Positions 1-8,585 of a DNA stretch of 64,000 nucleotides are shown here, piece after piece. The notes beneath the pieces were generated by a model. It ran no database searches, had not been told where the DNA came from, and was given only the letters and a program-made list of their open reading frames with translations. Every line of letters begins with the position of its first letter. Position 1 is the stretch's first letter. Both the position numbers and the translations under genes were made by a program. Source of the stretch: Streptomyces pseudovenezuelae (GTDB lineage Bacteria; Actinomycetota; Actinomycetes; Streptomycetales; Streptomycetaceae); contig NZ_JARXVH010000011.1 in the NCBI RefSeq assembly GCF_029892565.1, positions 124,001-188,000 on the forward strand, in the 5' to 3' direction.

Positions 1-1
1 C

Positions 2-295
2 GCCGTCGGCCCGCACGGCGTGAACCTGATGGAACTGAGCTACCTCGTCGACCTCGGCATGGACCCGATGGCGGCCATTGTCGCCGGGACCCGCACCTCC
101 GCCGAGCTCCTCGGTGTCGCCGACCGGTTGGGCACCCTCACCGCAGGCCGCACCGCCGACCTGATCCTCTGCGACGGCGACCCGCTGCGGGACATCGGTG
201 TCCTGGGCGATCCGGCGAACGTAGTCTGCGTCGTCCAGGACGGCGTCGTACGCAAGGACCTCCTGCCCGCCGCGGGCCCCGCTGGAAGGCGGTAG
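2..295 (+). CDS. Amidohydrolase family protein, C-terminal part (5' end outside window)
   Basis: Partial gene: the frame is open from the first bases of the window and stops with TAG. The visible ~97 residues look like the C-terminal end of a metal-dependent amidohydrolase (imidazolonepropionase/prolidase-type). There is a helix with 'MAAIVAGTRTSAELLG' followed by 'GTLTAGRTADLILCDGDPL', the usual return to the small beta-sandwich domain where 'G.l..Gk.ADlvv.dgdPl' is found. The metal-binding His and Lys residues lie upstream and cannot be checked. It ends 5 bp before an AbgT-type transporter gene, so the pair probably forms an operon in which an imported amide or peptide-like compound is hydrolysed. 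Confidence 0.8.
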   Translation, partial: AVGPHGVNLMELSYLVDLGMDPMAAIVAGTRTSAELLGVADRLGTLTAGRTADLILCDGDPLRDIGVLGDPANVVCVVQDGVVRKDLLPAAGPAGRR

Positions 296-300
296 CGCCG

Positions 301-1872
301 ATGTCCTCACTGACCGAACTGCCCGCCCCGGACAGCAAGTCCCCGGAAACGGGACCTCGGCGCGGCATCGACCGTGTACTGGCGCTGATCGAGCGGGTCG
401 GCAACGCGCTGCCCAACCCGATCGTCCTGTTCACCTGCCTCTTCCTGGTCCTGGCCGTCGTGTCGACCGCGCTGTCGCTGGCGGACACCACCGTCACGGT
501 CCCCGGCACCGACGAGACCAAGCCGATCACCGGGCTGTTCACCGGCGCGGGGATCAGCTGGCTGACGCAGAACCTCGTCATCAACTTCGCCACGTTCCCG
601 CCGGTCGGCGCCGTGCTCATCATGATCATGGCGGTGGGCCTCGCGGAGCGGACCGGGCTCCTGGAGACGGTCATGCGGGCCACGCTGGCCCGCGCCCCGC
701 GGAAGGTGCTGCCCTATCTGGTGGCGCTGGTCGCCTGCCAGGCGCACATGATGAGCGACGTGGCCGCGATCGTGCTCCCGCCGCTGGCGGCCGTGGTCTT
801 CAAGGCCGCCGGACGGCATCCGGTGGCCGGTCTGATCGGCGGCTTCGCCTGTGTCGGCGCGGGCTACGCGGCCGGGTTCACCATCGGCTCGCTGGACGCC
901 CTGTACATCGGCATCACCCAGCAGGCGGCCTCGGTCCTGCCCGCCGCCCAGGGCCTGGACCTGAACATCCTGGTCAACTACTACTTCACCGCCTCCAGCA
1001 GCATCGTGCTCGGCCTGCTCGGCGGTTTCCTCATCAGCCACGTCCTCGAACCGCGACTGCCGGCCTACGAACCCGGGGACGACGAGCCCGAGGAGCAGGA
1101 CCTGACCCTCACCCCGGTCCAGCGGCGCGGCCTGCTGGTCACCGGCCTGGTCGTCGTCCTCTACGCGGGCGCCGTGCTGTCCCTGTGGCTGCCCGAGGGG
1201 GCGCCCCTGCGCGGCGAGGGCGGGGCGCTGGTGCCCTCGCCGCTGCTCACCGGCATCGTTCCCGTGCTGTTCGGCGCGTTCCTGCTGGCCGGGCTCACCT
1301 ACGGCTTCACGGTGAAGACGGTGTCGGGCGCGGAGGGCGTGGTCACCGCCATGTCCGAGTCGGTGAAGAGCATGTCGGGCTACATCGTCCTGATGTTCGT
1401 CGCCGCCCAGGTCATCGCCCTCTTCAACTGGTCGAACCTGGGCGTGCTGCTCGCCGTCAAGGCCGCCGCCGGCCTGAACTCCATCGGCCTGACCGGCTTC
1501 TGGGTCCTGGTGGCGTTCGTGCTCCTGGCGTCCTGTCTGAACCTCTTCATCGTCTCCGGCTCGGCCCTGTGGTCGCTGGTCGGACCGGTCTTCGTGCCCG
1601 CGTTCATGCTGCTCGGCATGAGCCCGGCGCTCAGCCAGGCCGCGTTCCGCATCGGCGACTCCGCCACCGGCATCATCACGCCGATGAACCCGTACGTCTT
1701 CCTGCTCCTGGCCCTGCTGCGCCGCTACGAACCGGACGCCCGCCTCGGCACCCTCATCGCCCGGCTCTCGGTGTTCGTCGTCCCGTTCCTCGCGGTCTGG
1801 CTGATCATCCTGGGCATCTTCTACGGCTTCGACCTGCCGCTGGGACCCGGGGCGCACATCGGTCTGAAGTGA
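301..1872 (+). CDS. AbgT family transporter (p-aminobenzoyl-glutamate transporter-like)
   Basis: A 523-residue integral membrane protein with about 12 hydrophobic segments, matching the ~510-residue AbgT family (E. coli AbgT, MtrF). Recognisable family traits are the N-terminal 'ERVGNALPNPIVLF', the central hairpin motif around 'LVALVACQAHMMSDVAAIVLPPLAA', and the C-terminal 'FRIGDSATGIITPMNPYV' near residues 450-470. AbgT proteins import p-aminobenzoyl-glutamate or related amides, and some family members export sulfonamides. The upstream amidohydrolase, 5 bp away, fits an uptake-then-hydrolysis role as with AbgA/AbgB, but the actual substrate cannot be read from sequence. The ATG start follows the upstream stop directly. 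Confidence 0.9.
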   Translation: MSSLTELPAPDSKSPETGPRRGIDRVLALIERVGNALPNPIVLFTCLFLVLAVVSTALSLADTTVTVPGTDETKPITGLFTGAGISWLTQNLVINFATFPPVGAVLIMIMAVGLAERTGLLETVMRATLARAPRKVLPYLVALVACQAHMMSDVAAIVLPPLAAVVFKAAGRHPVAGLIGGFACVGAGYAAGFTIGSLDALYIGITQQAASVLPAAQGLDLNILVNYYFTASSSIVLGLLGGFLISHVLEPRLPAYEPGDDEPEEQDLTLTPVQRRGLLVTGLVVVLYAGAVLSLWLPEGAPLRGEGGALVPSPLLTGIVPVLFGAFLLAGLTYGFTVKTVSGAEGVVTAMSESVKSMSGYIVLMFVAAQVIALFNWSNLGVLLAVKAAAGLNSIGLTGFWVLVAFVLLASCLNLFIVSGSALWSLVGPVFVPAFMLLGMSPALSQAAFRIGDSATGIITPMNPYVFLLLALLRRYEPDARLGTLIARLSVFVVPFLAVWLIILGIFYGFDLPLGPGAHIGLK

Positions 1873-1978
1873 TCGCCCCGCCCCGCGCCTTCTCCGGGCT
1901 CCCACCTGCGCACCATGAAGTACCGGTCCGCCCCAGGCGGCGGACCCGAGGCGCAGGTGGGAGCGGGGCTTGAAGCCG

Positions 1979-2535
1979 ATGCGGGAACTTGGCGTGGACG
2001 ACACCCCTGGCATCCTCGGACTGCCGTGGGTGCTGCACCTGGACGGCCCCGTCACGGTCCGCCGCGGGCGCCGCCGACTCACCGAGGTCAGCCGCGTCCC
2101 GCCGGGCGGCATGTTCCTCCACCCCGCCGGGACCACCCTGGACGTCGAACTCGGCGGCCCGCTCAAGACCGTGCACGTGTACGTCGCGGACGACACCCTG
2201 CGCGCGGCCGTCGGCGAGGACCACGGGCCGGTGCGCCTCAACGAGGAACTCGGCGTCACCGACCCACTCCTGGAGCAACTGGTCCTGGCGCTGGACGGCG
2301 TGGCACGTATACCGACCAACTGGAGCTCGCGCTCGCTGGTCAACTGGCCTGGCGGCACAGCAACGTACGCCGCGCCGACGGTGAACAGCAGCCCCGCGCA
2401 ACAAGATTGACGGACCGTCAGTTCACGGCCGTATGCGATCTGATGGAGGCGCGGCTCGCGGATCCACTGCCGCTCGCGGAGCTCGCCACGGCGGCCGGCC
2501 TGGGTGTCAGCCGCTTCGCGCGCGCCTTCAAGGAC
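1979..2535 (+). pseudogene. AraC-family regulator, frameshifted and truncated in the HTH
   Basis: The N-terminal sensor half (from ATG 1979, 'MRELGVDDTPGILGLPW...') reads well in one frame to about 2300. The expected continuation ('YTDQLELALAGQLAWRHS', then 'LTDRQFTAVCDLMEARLADPL' and the first HTH helix 'LAELATAAGLGVSRFARAFKDR') lies in another frame. So there is a frameshift near 2300. The HTH domain then stops at 'FKDR' (about 2535), where sequence from an unrelated monooxygenase begins. The second HTH helix-turn-helix of an AraC protein is absent, so a functional DNA-binding product is not expected. Same direction as the transporter upstream, which it may once have controlled. Confidence 0.85.
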
Positions 2536-2944
2536 CGGGCCCGGCCGGCGGGACGGCCGCGCTGCTGCTCGCCGCCTACGGCATACGGGTCACGATGATC
2601 AACAAGTACGGGTGGGTGGCCAACACCCCCCGCGCCCACATCACCAACCAGCGCACCCTGGAGGCGCTGCGCGACCTCGGCGTCGAGGAAGAGGCGCTGG
2701 CCGCCGGAACTCCCCGGCACCTGATGGGCGACACGGTCTTCTGTACGTCGATCGCGGGCGAGGAGATCGCCCGGATCCGTACCTGGGGCACCGGCGACGA
2801 CCGGTCCAGCGAGATCGAGGAGGACGGCTGTCTGCTGGTGCGCCCCGACGGGTACATCGCGTGGCGCGTACGTCCCCTCCGGCGGACGCGGCAGACGCGA
2901 GCGCGGAGTTGGCGCGGGCGCTCAAGGCGGTCCTGGACCGCTGA
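2530..2944 (+). pseudogene. FAD-dependent aromatic monooxygenase, internally deleted remnant
   Basis: From the junction at about 2530 one frame reads 'GPGPAGGTAALLLA.YG', an FAD-binding GxGxxG motif, then 'NTPRAHITNQRTLEALRDLGVE', typical of phenol/2,4-dichlorophenol 6-monooxygenases (TfdB-like, normally ~580 residues). After about 95 residues it passes directly to 'CLLVRPDGYIAWR', which belongs to the far C-terminus. It then shifts frame near 2865 to end as 'SAELARALKAVLDR' before a TGA at 2942. Roughly 450 central residues are therefore missing and there is a second frameshift. Only the first ~15 residues of the enzyme appear to be lost at the 5' junction with the AraC fragment. Confidence 0.85.
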
Positions 2945-2974
2945 CGACGTAGGAAGGTCTCCACCGCAACGCGA

Positions 2975-3010
2975 ACGTCCGGGTCGGCCCACGAGGGCCG
3001 ACCCGGACGT
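2975..3010. terminator. Strong hairpin terminator downstream of katG
   Basis: A perfect 16-bp inverted repeat with a 4-nt loop (ACGA): left arm 2975-2990, right arm 2995-3010. It lies 23 bp after the katG stop on the minus strand and 31 bp after the decayed monooxygenase on the plus strand, so it can serve both sides. No T-tract, as is usual for Streptomyces. Confidence 0.85.
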
Positions 3011-3032
3011 CAGGAGTGCGAACCGGTCGGAA

Positions 3033-5246
3033 TCAGACGAGGTCGAACCGGTCCAGGTCGGAGACCTTGACCCAGGCGGCGACGAAGTCGTTCACGAACT
3101 TCACCTTCGCGTCGTCGCTCGCGTAGACCTCGGCGAGCGCGCGGAGTTCGGAGTTCGAGCCGAAGACCAGGTCGGCACGGGTGCCGGTCCACTTGACCGC
3201 GCCGGAAGCGTCGCGGCCCTCGAAGGTCTGCTGGTCCGAGGAGGTCGACGACCACGTGGTGCCCAGGTCGAGCAGGTTCACGAAGAAGTCGTTGGTCAGC
3301 GTGCCGACCTTGTCGGTGAGGACACCGTGCGTGGACTGGCCCTGGTTGGCACCCAGGACACGCAGGCCGCCGACGAGGACGGTCAGCTCGGGGGCGCTCA
3401 GCGTGAGCAGGTTCGCCCGGTCCAGCAGCAGGTACTCGGCCGGCAGGCGGTTGCCCTTGCCGAGGTAGTTGCGGAACCCGTCGACGGTCGGCTCCAGCGC
3501 GGCGAACGACTCGACGTCGGTGTGCTCCTCGGTCGCGTCGACACGGCCCGGCGTGAAGGGGACCTCCACGTCGACGCCGGCGTCCTTGGCGGCCTTCTCG
3601 ACCGCGGCGGCACCGCCGAGGACGATCAGGTCGGCCAGGGAGACCTTCTTGGCGCCGGAGTTGAACTCCTGCTGGATGCCTTCGAGGACCCGCAGCACCT
3701 GCGCGAGCTGGTCGGGGTCGTTGGCCTCCCAGCCGCGCTGCGGCTCCAGGCGGATACGGGCGCCGTTGGCGCCGCCGCGCTTGTCGCTGCCCCGGAAGGT
3801 GGAGGCGGACGCCCACGCGGTGGACACCAGCTGCGAGACGGTCAGCTCGGAGGCGAGGATCTTCGCCTTGAGGGCAGTGACGTCGGCGGCGTCGATGGCC
3901 TCGCCCTCGGCCTGCGGCAGCGGGTCCTGCCACAGCAGGGTCTCCCCCGGGACCTCCGGGCCGAGGTACAGGGATTTCGGGCCCAGGTCACGGTGGGTCA
4001 GCTTGTACCAGGCGCGGGCGAAGGCGTCCGCGAACGCGGCCGGGTTCTCGTGGAAGCGCTTCGAGATCTCACCGTAGATCGGGTCGAAGCGCAGCGAGAG
4101 GTCGGTGGTGAGCATCGTCGGGAGCTTCTTCTTCGACGCGTCGTGCGCGTCGGGGATGATCGCCTCGGCGTCCTTGGCCACCCACTGGTTGGCGCCGGCG
4201 GGGCTCTGGGTCAGCTCCCACTCGTAGCCGAAGAGGATGTCGAAGAAGTCGTTGCTCCACTGGGTGGGCTTGGTGGTCCAGGTCACCTCGAGGCCGGAGG
4301 TGATCGCGTCGCCGCCCTTGCCGCTGCCGTAGGTGGACTTCCAGCCCAGGCCCTGCGCCTCCAGCGGGGCGGCCTCGGGGTCGTCGCCGACCGATTCGGC
4401 CGGGCCCGCGCCGTGGGTCTTGCCGAAGGTGTGGCCACCGGCGATGAGGGCGACGGTCTCCTCGTCGTTCATCGCCATCCGGCGGAAGGTCTCACGGATG
4501 TCGCGGGCCGCGGCCAGCGGGTCCGGGTTTCCGTTGGGGCCCTCGGGGTTGACGTAGATGAGGCCCATCTGGACGGCGCCGAGCGGGTTCTCCAGCTCGC
4601 GGTCGCCGGTGTAGCGCTGGTCGTCGAGCCAGGTGGTCTCGGGACCCCAGTACACGTCCTCGTCGGCCTCCCAGACGTCGGCGCGGCCGCCGCCGAAGCC
4701 GAAGGTCTCGAAGCCCATCGTCTCCAGCGCCACGTTGCCCGTGAGGATCAGGAGGTCGGCCCAGGAGATGGACTGGCCGTACTTCTTCTTGACCGGCCAC
4801 AGCAGACGGCGGGCCTTGTCGAGGTTGCCGTTGTCCGGCCAGCTGTTCAGCGGCGCGAAGCGCTGCTGACCGCGGCCGCCACCGCCACGGCCGTCGCTGA
4901 TGCGGTAGGTGCCGGCGCTGTGCCAGGCCATCCGGATCATCAGCGGGCCGTAGTTGCCGAAGTCGGCCGGCCACCAGTCCTGCGAAGTGGTCAGTACCTC
5001 GGCGATGTCCTGTTTGACGGCCGCGAGGTCGAGGCCACCGAACGCCTCGGCGTAGTCGAAGTCCCCGCCGAGCGGGTTCGCTACGACCGGGTCCTTGGCG
5101 AGGATCTTCAGGTTGAGGCGCTCCGGCCACCACTGACGGTTACCGCCGCCCTGGGTGGGGTGCGCGGCGCGCCCGTGCGCGACGGGGCAGCCCCCGGCAT
5201 CCTCCGACTTCGCGTCCGTGACGATTGCGTCGTGGTTCTCAGACAT
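3033..5246 (-). CDS. katG: Catalase-peroxidase KatG
   Basis: A 737-residue bifunctional heme catalase-peroxidase, full length for the family. The distal heme motif 'RMAWHSAGTYRISDGRGG' (about residues 90-110) carries the Arg/Trp/His triad, and 'GGHTFGKTHGAG' (about residue 255) carries the proximal His. The Tyr of the Met-Tyr-Trp adduct is in the 'GLIYVNPEG' loop. The second, degenerate C-terminal peroxidase domain is present ('SDKRGGANGARIRLEPQ.GWE'). The ribosome site GGAAGGA precedes ATG 5246. It follows the Fur-family gene by 33 bp in the same direction, the classic furA-katG arrangement, so peroxide and iron control through that repressor is expected. Cytoplasmic H2O2 detoxification. Confidence 0.97.
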   Translation of the reverse strand: MSENHDAIVTDAKSEDAGGCPVAHGRAAHPTQGGGNRQWWPERLNLKILAKDPVVANPLGGDFDYAEAFGGLDLAAVKQDIAEVLTTSQDWWPADFGNYGPLMIRMAWHSAGTYRISDGRGGGGRGQQRFAPLNSWPDNGNLDKARRLLWPVKKKYGQSISWADLLILTGNVALETMGFETFGFGGGRADVWEADEDVYWGPETTWLDDQRYTGDRELENPLGAVQMGLIYVNPEGPNGNPDPLAAARDIRETFRRMAMNDEETVALIAGGHTFGKTHGAGPAESVGDDPEAAPLEAQGLGWKSTYGSGKGGDAITSGLEVTWTTKPTQWSNDFFDILFGYEWELTQSPAGANQWVAKDAEAIIPDAHDASKKKLPTMLTTDLSLRFDPIYGEISKRFHENPAAFADAFARAWYKLTHRDLGPKSLYLGPEVPGETLLWQDPLPQAEGEAIDAADVTALKAKILASELTVSQLVSTAWASASTFRGSDKRGGANGARIRLEPQRGWEANDPDQLAQVLRVLEGIQQEFNSGAKKVSLADLIVLGGAAAVEKAAKDAGVDVEVPFTPGRVDATEEHTDVESFAALEPTVDGFRNYLGKGNRLPAEYLLLDRANLLTLSAPELTVLVGGLRVLGANQGQSTHGVLTDKVGTLTNDFFVNLLDLGTTWSSTSSDQQTFEGRDASGAVKWTGTRADLVFGSNSELRALAEVYASDDAKVKFVNDFVAAWVKVSDLDRFDLV

Positions 5247-5279
5247 GGGAATCCTTCCGAACTGGGGGGAACACGTTGC

Positions 5280-5717
5280 TCAGGTACTGGGGGCGTTGGT
5301 ACAGGTGGGGCACAGGCCCCAGTAGATGACCTCGGCCTCGTCGATCGAGAAACCGTGGTCGTCGGACGCGGTCAGACAGGGGGCGTCGCCGACGGCACAG
5401 TCGACATCGGCGACGGCGCCGCACGACCGGCACAGCAAGTGGTGGTGGTTGTCTCCCACGCGTCCCTCGAACCGGGCGGGGCTGCCGGCCGGTTCGATGC
5501 GGCGTATGAGTCCCGCCGAGGTGAGCGCGTGGAGTGCGTCGTACACGGCTTGTACGGAAATGTGGCCCACGCGCTCGCGCACCCCGGACGCGATCGCCTC
5601 GACCCCGAGGTGATCACCGCCCCGGACGGTCTCGAGCAGCGCGACGCGAGCGGCCGTCACCCGCAGGCCGGCACCGCGCAGCTCGGCTGCGGTGGTCGGA
5701 GGCTGGGATGCGGTCAT
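5280..5717 (-). CDS. furA: Fur-family redox repressor (FurA/CatR/FurS type)
   Basis: A 145-residue Fur-family protein with an N-terminal winged helix ('LRVTAARVALLETV', 'ISVQAVYDALHALTSAGLIRRI') and the C-terminal dimerisation/metal domain. 'VGDNHHHLLCRSCGAVADVDC' gives the His cluster and first CxxC, and 'GLCPTCTN' gives the second CxxC for structural zinc. It is the first gene of the operon with katG. Proteins of this position and type repress katG and their own gene, and lose DNA binding on oxidation of Cys residues by peroxide. An inverted repeat 29-48 bp upstream of the start is the likely operator. Confidence 0.93.
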   Translation of the reverse strand: MTASQPPTTAAELRGAGLRVTAARVALLETVRGGDHLGVEAIASGVRERVGHISVQAVYDALHALTSAGLIRRIEPAGSPARFEGRVGDNHHHLLCRSCGAVADVDCAVGDAPCLTASDDHGFSIDEAEVIYWGLCPTCTNAPST

Positions 5718-5745
5718 GACGCCAACCTACCGGCATAAACACGAA

Positions 5746-5765
5746 TGATTCAAGAAAACGAATCA
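5746..5765. promoter_or_regulatory. Probable FurA operator/promoter region of furA-katG
   Basis: TGATTC and GAATCA form a perfect 6-bp inverted repeat separated by 8 nt of A-rich sequence, an AT-rich island in otherwise G+C-rich DNA. It sits 29-48 bp upstream of the furA start codon, where an autoregulatory operator overlapping the promoter would be. Assignment to FurA is by position. Confidence 0.55.
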
Positions 5766-5951
5766 CCCAAGTTTGGTGTCGTGCGGGTCAACGGTCAGGA
5801 CTGTGCCACGGGGACCCCGGCGTTGCACGCACGGAGCGGTGGGCGCGGCGGGCCCAATTCCGGCGCAGATGATTCAAGCTGGTGGTCATCTGCGTATGAG
5901 ATGGCCGGGACGAGACAACCAGAACGAGACAGTCACGGAGGGGAGGAGGCC

Positions 5952-6818
5952 ATGGACCTTCGTCAGATGGAGGTCGTCGTCGCGGTCGCCGAGGAGGGCG
6001 GGTTCAGCGCCGCGGCCCGGCGGCTGCACGTCGTCCAGTCCGCGGTCTCCAGCACGGTCCGCGCCCTGGAGCGTGAACTGGGCGCGGCACTGTTCCGGCG
6101 CACCACCCACCGGGTGTCGCTGACCCCCGCGGGGCACGCCTTCCTGCCGGCCGCCCGCGCCACCCTGCGCGCCGCCGAGGAGGCCAGGACGGCGGTCGAC
6201 CTCGCCCAGGGAGAACTGCGCGGGGAGCTCACGATCGGCGTCATGCAGGGCCTGTACGGCGGCGCCGAGGCGCTGGCCGGCTTCCACCGGGAACACCCGG
6301 GCGTGGTGGTACGGCTGCGTCAGGCCCCGGCCGAGGACATCCCGCAGGCCCTGCGCGAGGGCACCGTCGACCTGGCGGTGGCCGCCCTGGACGCGCCGGT
6401 GCAGCGCGGTCTGACGACCCGGCTGCTGCTGCGGGAGGAGATGGTCGTGGTGACCGCCCCGGCGGCGGACGGCCTGCCGCCGGAGGGCCCGGTGTCTCTC
6501 GCCGAGGCGGCTCGGCTGCCGCTGGTGGACTTCTCCCCCGGCTGGGCGGTCCGGCACGCGGTCGACAAGGCCTTCCGCACGGCGTCCCTGGAGCGCACGG
6601 TCACCTTCGAGGTGAACGACCTGCTGGCGGCCACCGATCTGGTCCGGCACCGCCTCGGGGTGTGCATCATGCCGCCGTCCCTCGCCGCCCGGTTCCCCGA
6701 CCTCCCGGTCCGCCCCTTCACCGGGCACGCACCGGCGTGGTCCGTGCGCGTCGTCCACCCGCGCGGGGAACTGCCTCCCGCCGTGACCGCGCTCCTGCGC
6801 CACATCACGCAGCGCTGA
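5952..6818 (+). CDS. LysR-family transcriptional regulator
   Basis: A 288-residue LysR-type regulator. The N-terminal winged HTH is 'MDLRQMEVVVAVAEEGGFSAAARRLHVVQSAVSSTVRALERELG..LFRRTTHRVSLT', and the effector-binding domain runs from about residue 90 ('LTIGVMQGLYG'). ATG 5952 is chosen because it begins the conserved first helix and follows a strong GGAGGGGAGGAGG site; the open frame extends further upstream without homology. No obvious target gene lies beside it: katG-furA is divergent and already has its own repressor, and an HD-domain gene is convergent. The 234 bp between furA and this gene hold the furA operator and no other gene. Confidence 0.9.
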   Translation: MDLRQMEVVVAVAEEGGFSAAARRLHVVQSAVSSTVRALERELGAALFRRTTHRVSLTPAGHAFLPAARATLRAAEEARTAVDLAQGELRGELTIGVMQGLYGGAEALAGFHREHPGVVVRLRQAPAEDIPQALREGTVDLAVAALDAPVQRGLTTRLLLREEMVVVTAPAADGLPPEGPVSLAEAARLPLVDFSPGWAVRHAVDKAFRTASLERTVTFEVNDLLAATDLVRHRLGVCIMPPSLAARFPDLPVRPFTGHAPAWSVRVVHPRGELPPAVTALLRHITQR

Positions 6819-6862
6819 CGCTTCCGGGTCGGCAACCGGGCGGACGCGCGTCACTTCCCCGA

Positions 6863-7501
6863 CTACTCGGCCCAGTCGGAGCCCTTGATGACCTCCACGA
6901 AGTCGCCGCGCACGAACCCGGGCGAGAAGTGGGCCAGCACGTCCGCCTTGACGTTGCCGAAGGTCGTGTCGGGGCGGTCCTCGATGCCCTCGGTGAACGC
7001 GGCGAGGATGCGGTTCTTGAAGTCCGGGCGGGGGTGGGCGGCGACGACGGCCGCGCGCTGCTCGTCGGACACGGCGTGGTAGCCGATGCCCAGGACGTCC
7101 AGCTCCACACCGCGGGTGACCAGGGCCACCTCGGGCGCCATGTGCAGCGGGATCTCGGGGGTGGTGTGCAGGGCGATGGCCGTCCAGACCCGGTCGGCCG
7201 GCTCGCCTTCGATGCCGTGCGCGCGCAGGAAGCGGCGGGCCTCGTCGGCGCCGTCGATCTCGAACCGCTGGCCGGTACGGCGAAAGCGCTCGGTCAGTCC
7301 CAGGTCGTGGAACATCGCGCCCACGTAGAGCAGTTCGGGGTCGAAGGACAGCCCCTGTTCCCGGCCGCGCAGCGATCCGAACAGGAACACCCGCCGGGAG
7401 TGGTCGAACAGCAGCGGTGAGGCGACGTCCCGCACCAGTTCGGTCGCCTCCCGTGCCAGTGCGCTGCCCGGGATCCGTACGTCCGCGATCGATTCACTCA
7501 T
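6863..7501 (-). CDS. HD-domain phosphohydrolase-like protein (cyanamide hydratase-like)
   Basis: A 212-residue HD-superfamily protein. The metal ligands are visible as His in 'FDHSRRVFLFG' (about residue 54) and the HD pair in 'GAMFHDLGLTERF' (about 85-86), with a later 'AIALHTT' His (~133). The size and the 'LLFDHSRRVFLFG...LYVGAMFHDLGL' pattern are those of the cyanamide hydratase/Ddi2-like subgroup often annotated as HD-domain proteins in Streptomyces. The reaction is not predictable: hydration of a cyano group or hydrolysis of a small phosphorylated compound are options. It is divergent from the GlxA-type regulator with a 105-bp shared promoter region, so that regulator is the obvious candidate controller. 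Confidence 0.8.
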   Translation of the reverse strand: MSESIADVRIPGSALAREATELVRDVASPLLFDHSRRVFLFGSLRGREQGLSFDPELLYVGAMFHDLGLTERFRRTGQRFEIDGADEARRFLRAHGIEGEPADRVWTAIALHTTPEIPLHMAPEVALVTRGVELDVLGIGYHAVSDEQRAAVVAAHPRPDFKNRILAAFTEGIEDRPDTTFGNVKADVLAHFSPGFVRGDFVEVIKGSDWAE

Positions 7502-7606
7502 GGTGCTGCCTTCCTCTTGCCGTTCGGTCGGTGACCTCCTTCAGGATCGCGCCGTGACCTATCCTGGCGCCGTGTCCTCACTGCCGTACAACCCACAGAT
7601 TCAGAC

Positions 7607-8569
7607 ATGACGCATCGGGTCGCCTTCCTCGTGTTCGACGGCGTGACGCTGCTGGACGTCAGCGGCCCGTTGGAGGTGCTGATCAAGGCCGGACGGCCCG
7701 ATCCCCTCTACACACCCGTACTGGTCTCCCCGCGTGGGGGTGACGTCACGACGGCCTCGGGCGTGGTGCTGGCCCGGACAGTGGCGGCCACGGAGGTGGG
7801 ACCGGTGGACACGCTCGTGGTCGCCGGATCCGACCGACTCGCCGTGCCGCCCGTGGAGGAGGAGCTGCTGGCGGCGGCCGCCGTCCTCGCCGAGCGGGCA
7901 CCGCGCGTCGCCTCGGTGTGCACCGGAGCCTTCGTCCTCGCCGAACTGGGCCTGCTGGACGGACGCAGGGCGACCACCCACTGGCGGCAGGCCGAGGCGC
8001 TGGCCCGGCGCCATCCCCGGGTGCGGGTCGAGCCGGACGCCCTGCACGTCCGGGACGGCCGCTATCTCACCTCAGCGGGCATCAGCGCGGGCATCGATCT
8101 GGCCCTCGCGCTGGTCGAGATCGACCATGGAGCGGACGTGGCCCGGGAGGCGGCCCGCGAACTGGTCGTCTTCATGCAACGCCCGGGCGGGCAGTCGCAG
8201 TTCTCCACGGCGCTGATGACCCCGCCGGCCCACAGCGACCTGCTGCGCACCCTGACCTCGGCGGTGCTGGCCGACCCGGGCGCCAACCACAGCCTGCCCG
8301 CCATGGCCGCGTCCGCCGCCGTCAGCACCCGGCACCTGACCCGGCTGTTCCAGACCGAACTGGACACCACTCCGGCCCGCTGGGTCGAGCGCGTCCGCCT
8401 CGACCGCGCGCGCCAACTCCTCCTCGACGGACACAGCGTGACCTCGGCGGCCCAGCGCAGCGGGCTCGGCAGCGACGAGACCCTCCGCCGCGCCTTCGCC
8501 CGCCACCTGGGCACCACCCCGACCGAGTACCGCAGGCGCTTCGCCACCACCCGCCCGCAGCCGTCATAG
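7607..8569 (+). CDS. GlxA-family transcriptional regulator (DJ-1/PfpI domain + AraC HTH)
   Basis: A 320-residue two-domain regulator. Residues ~5-165 form a DJ-1/PfpI-like amidotransferase fold, with the nucleophile-elbow Cys in 'RVASVCTGAFVLAELGLLDGR' followed by 'ATTHW'. Residues ~215-315 form the double AraC-type HTH ('LPAMAASAAVSTRHLTRLFQTELDTTPARWVERVRLDRARQLL' and 'SAAQRSGLGSDETLRRAF'). ATG 7607 has no strong ribosome site, but translation from there covers the whole conserved domain. It is divergent from the HD-domain gene, its likely target. GlxA-type proteins respond to small metabolites, and the ligand here is unknown. Confidence 0.9.
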   Translation: MTHRVAFLVFDGVTLLDVSGPLEVLIKAGRPDPLYTPVLVSPRGGDVTTASGVVLARTVAATEVGPVDTLVVAGSDRLAVPPVEEELLAAAAVLAERAPRVASVCTGAFVLAELGLLDGRRATTHWRQAEALARRHPRVRVEPDALHVRDGRYLTSAGISAGIDLALALVEIDHGADVAREAARELVVFMQRPGGQSQFSTALMTPPAHSDLLRTLTSAVLADPGANHSLPAMAASAAVSTRHLTRLFQTELDTTPARWVERVRLDRARQLLLDGHSVTSAAQRSGLGSDETLRRAFARHLGTTPTEYRRRFATTRPQPS

Positions 8570-8581
8570 GGGCATGCCCCT
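8568..8581. terminator. Short palindromic hairpin between convergent genes
   Basis: AGGGGCATGCCCCT is a perfect palindrome (5-bp stem, CATG loop) that overlaps the stop of the GlxA-type gene and ends 4 bp before the stop of the convergent Nudix gene. It is a plausible weak bidirectional terminator. Confidence 0.4.
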
Positions 8582-8585
8582 CACG

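Noticed and set aside
3010..3933. Long open frames antisense to katG, and similar long frames opposite most genes
   Set aside because: They show Arg/Pro/Ala-rich low-complexity translation with no family motifs, as expected from the biased third-codon positions of high-G+C coding DNA read on the other strand or in other frames.
2433..5738. 1101-residue plus-strand open frame spanning furA-katG
   Set aside because: It is a shadow of katG and furA on the opposite strand; only its first ~150 codons correspond to a real (decayed) monooxygenase fragment.
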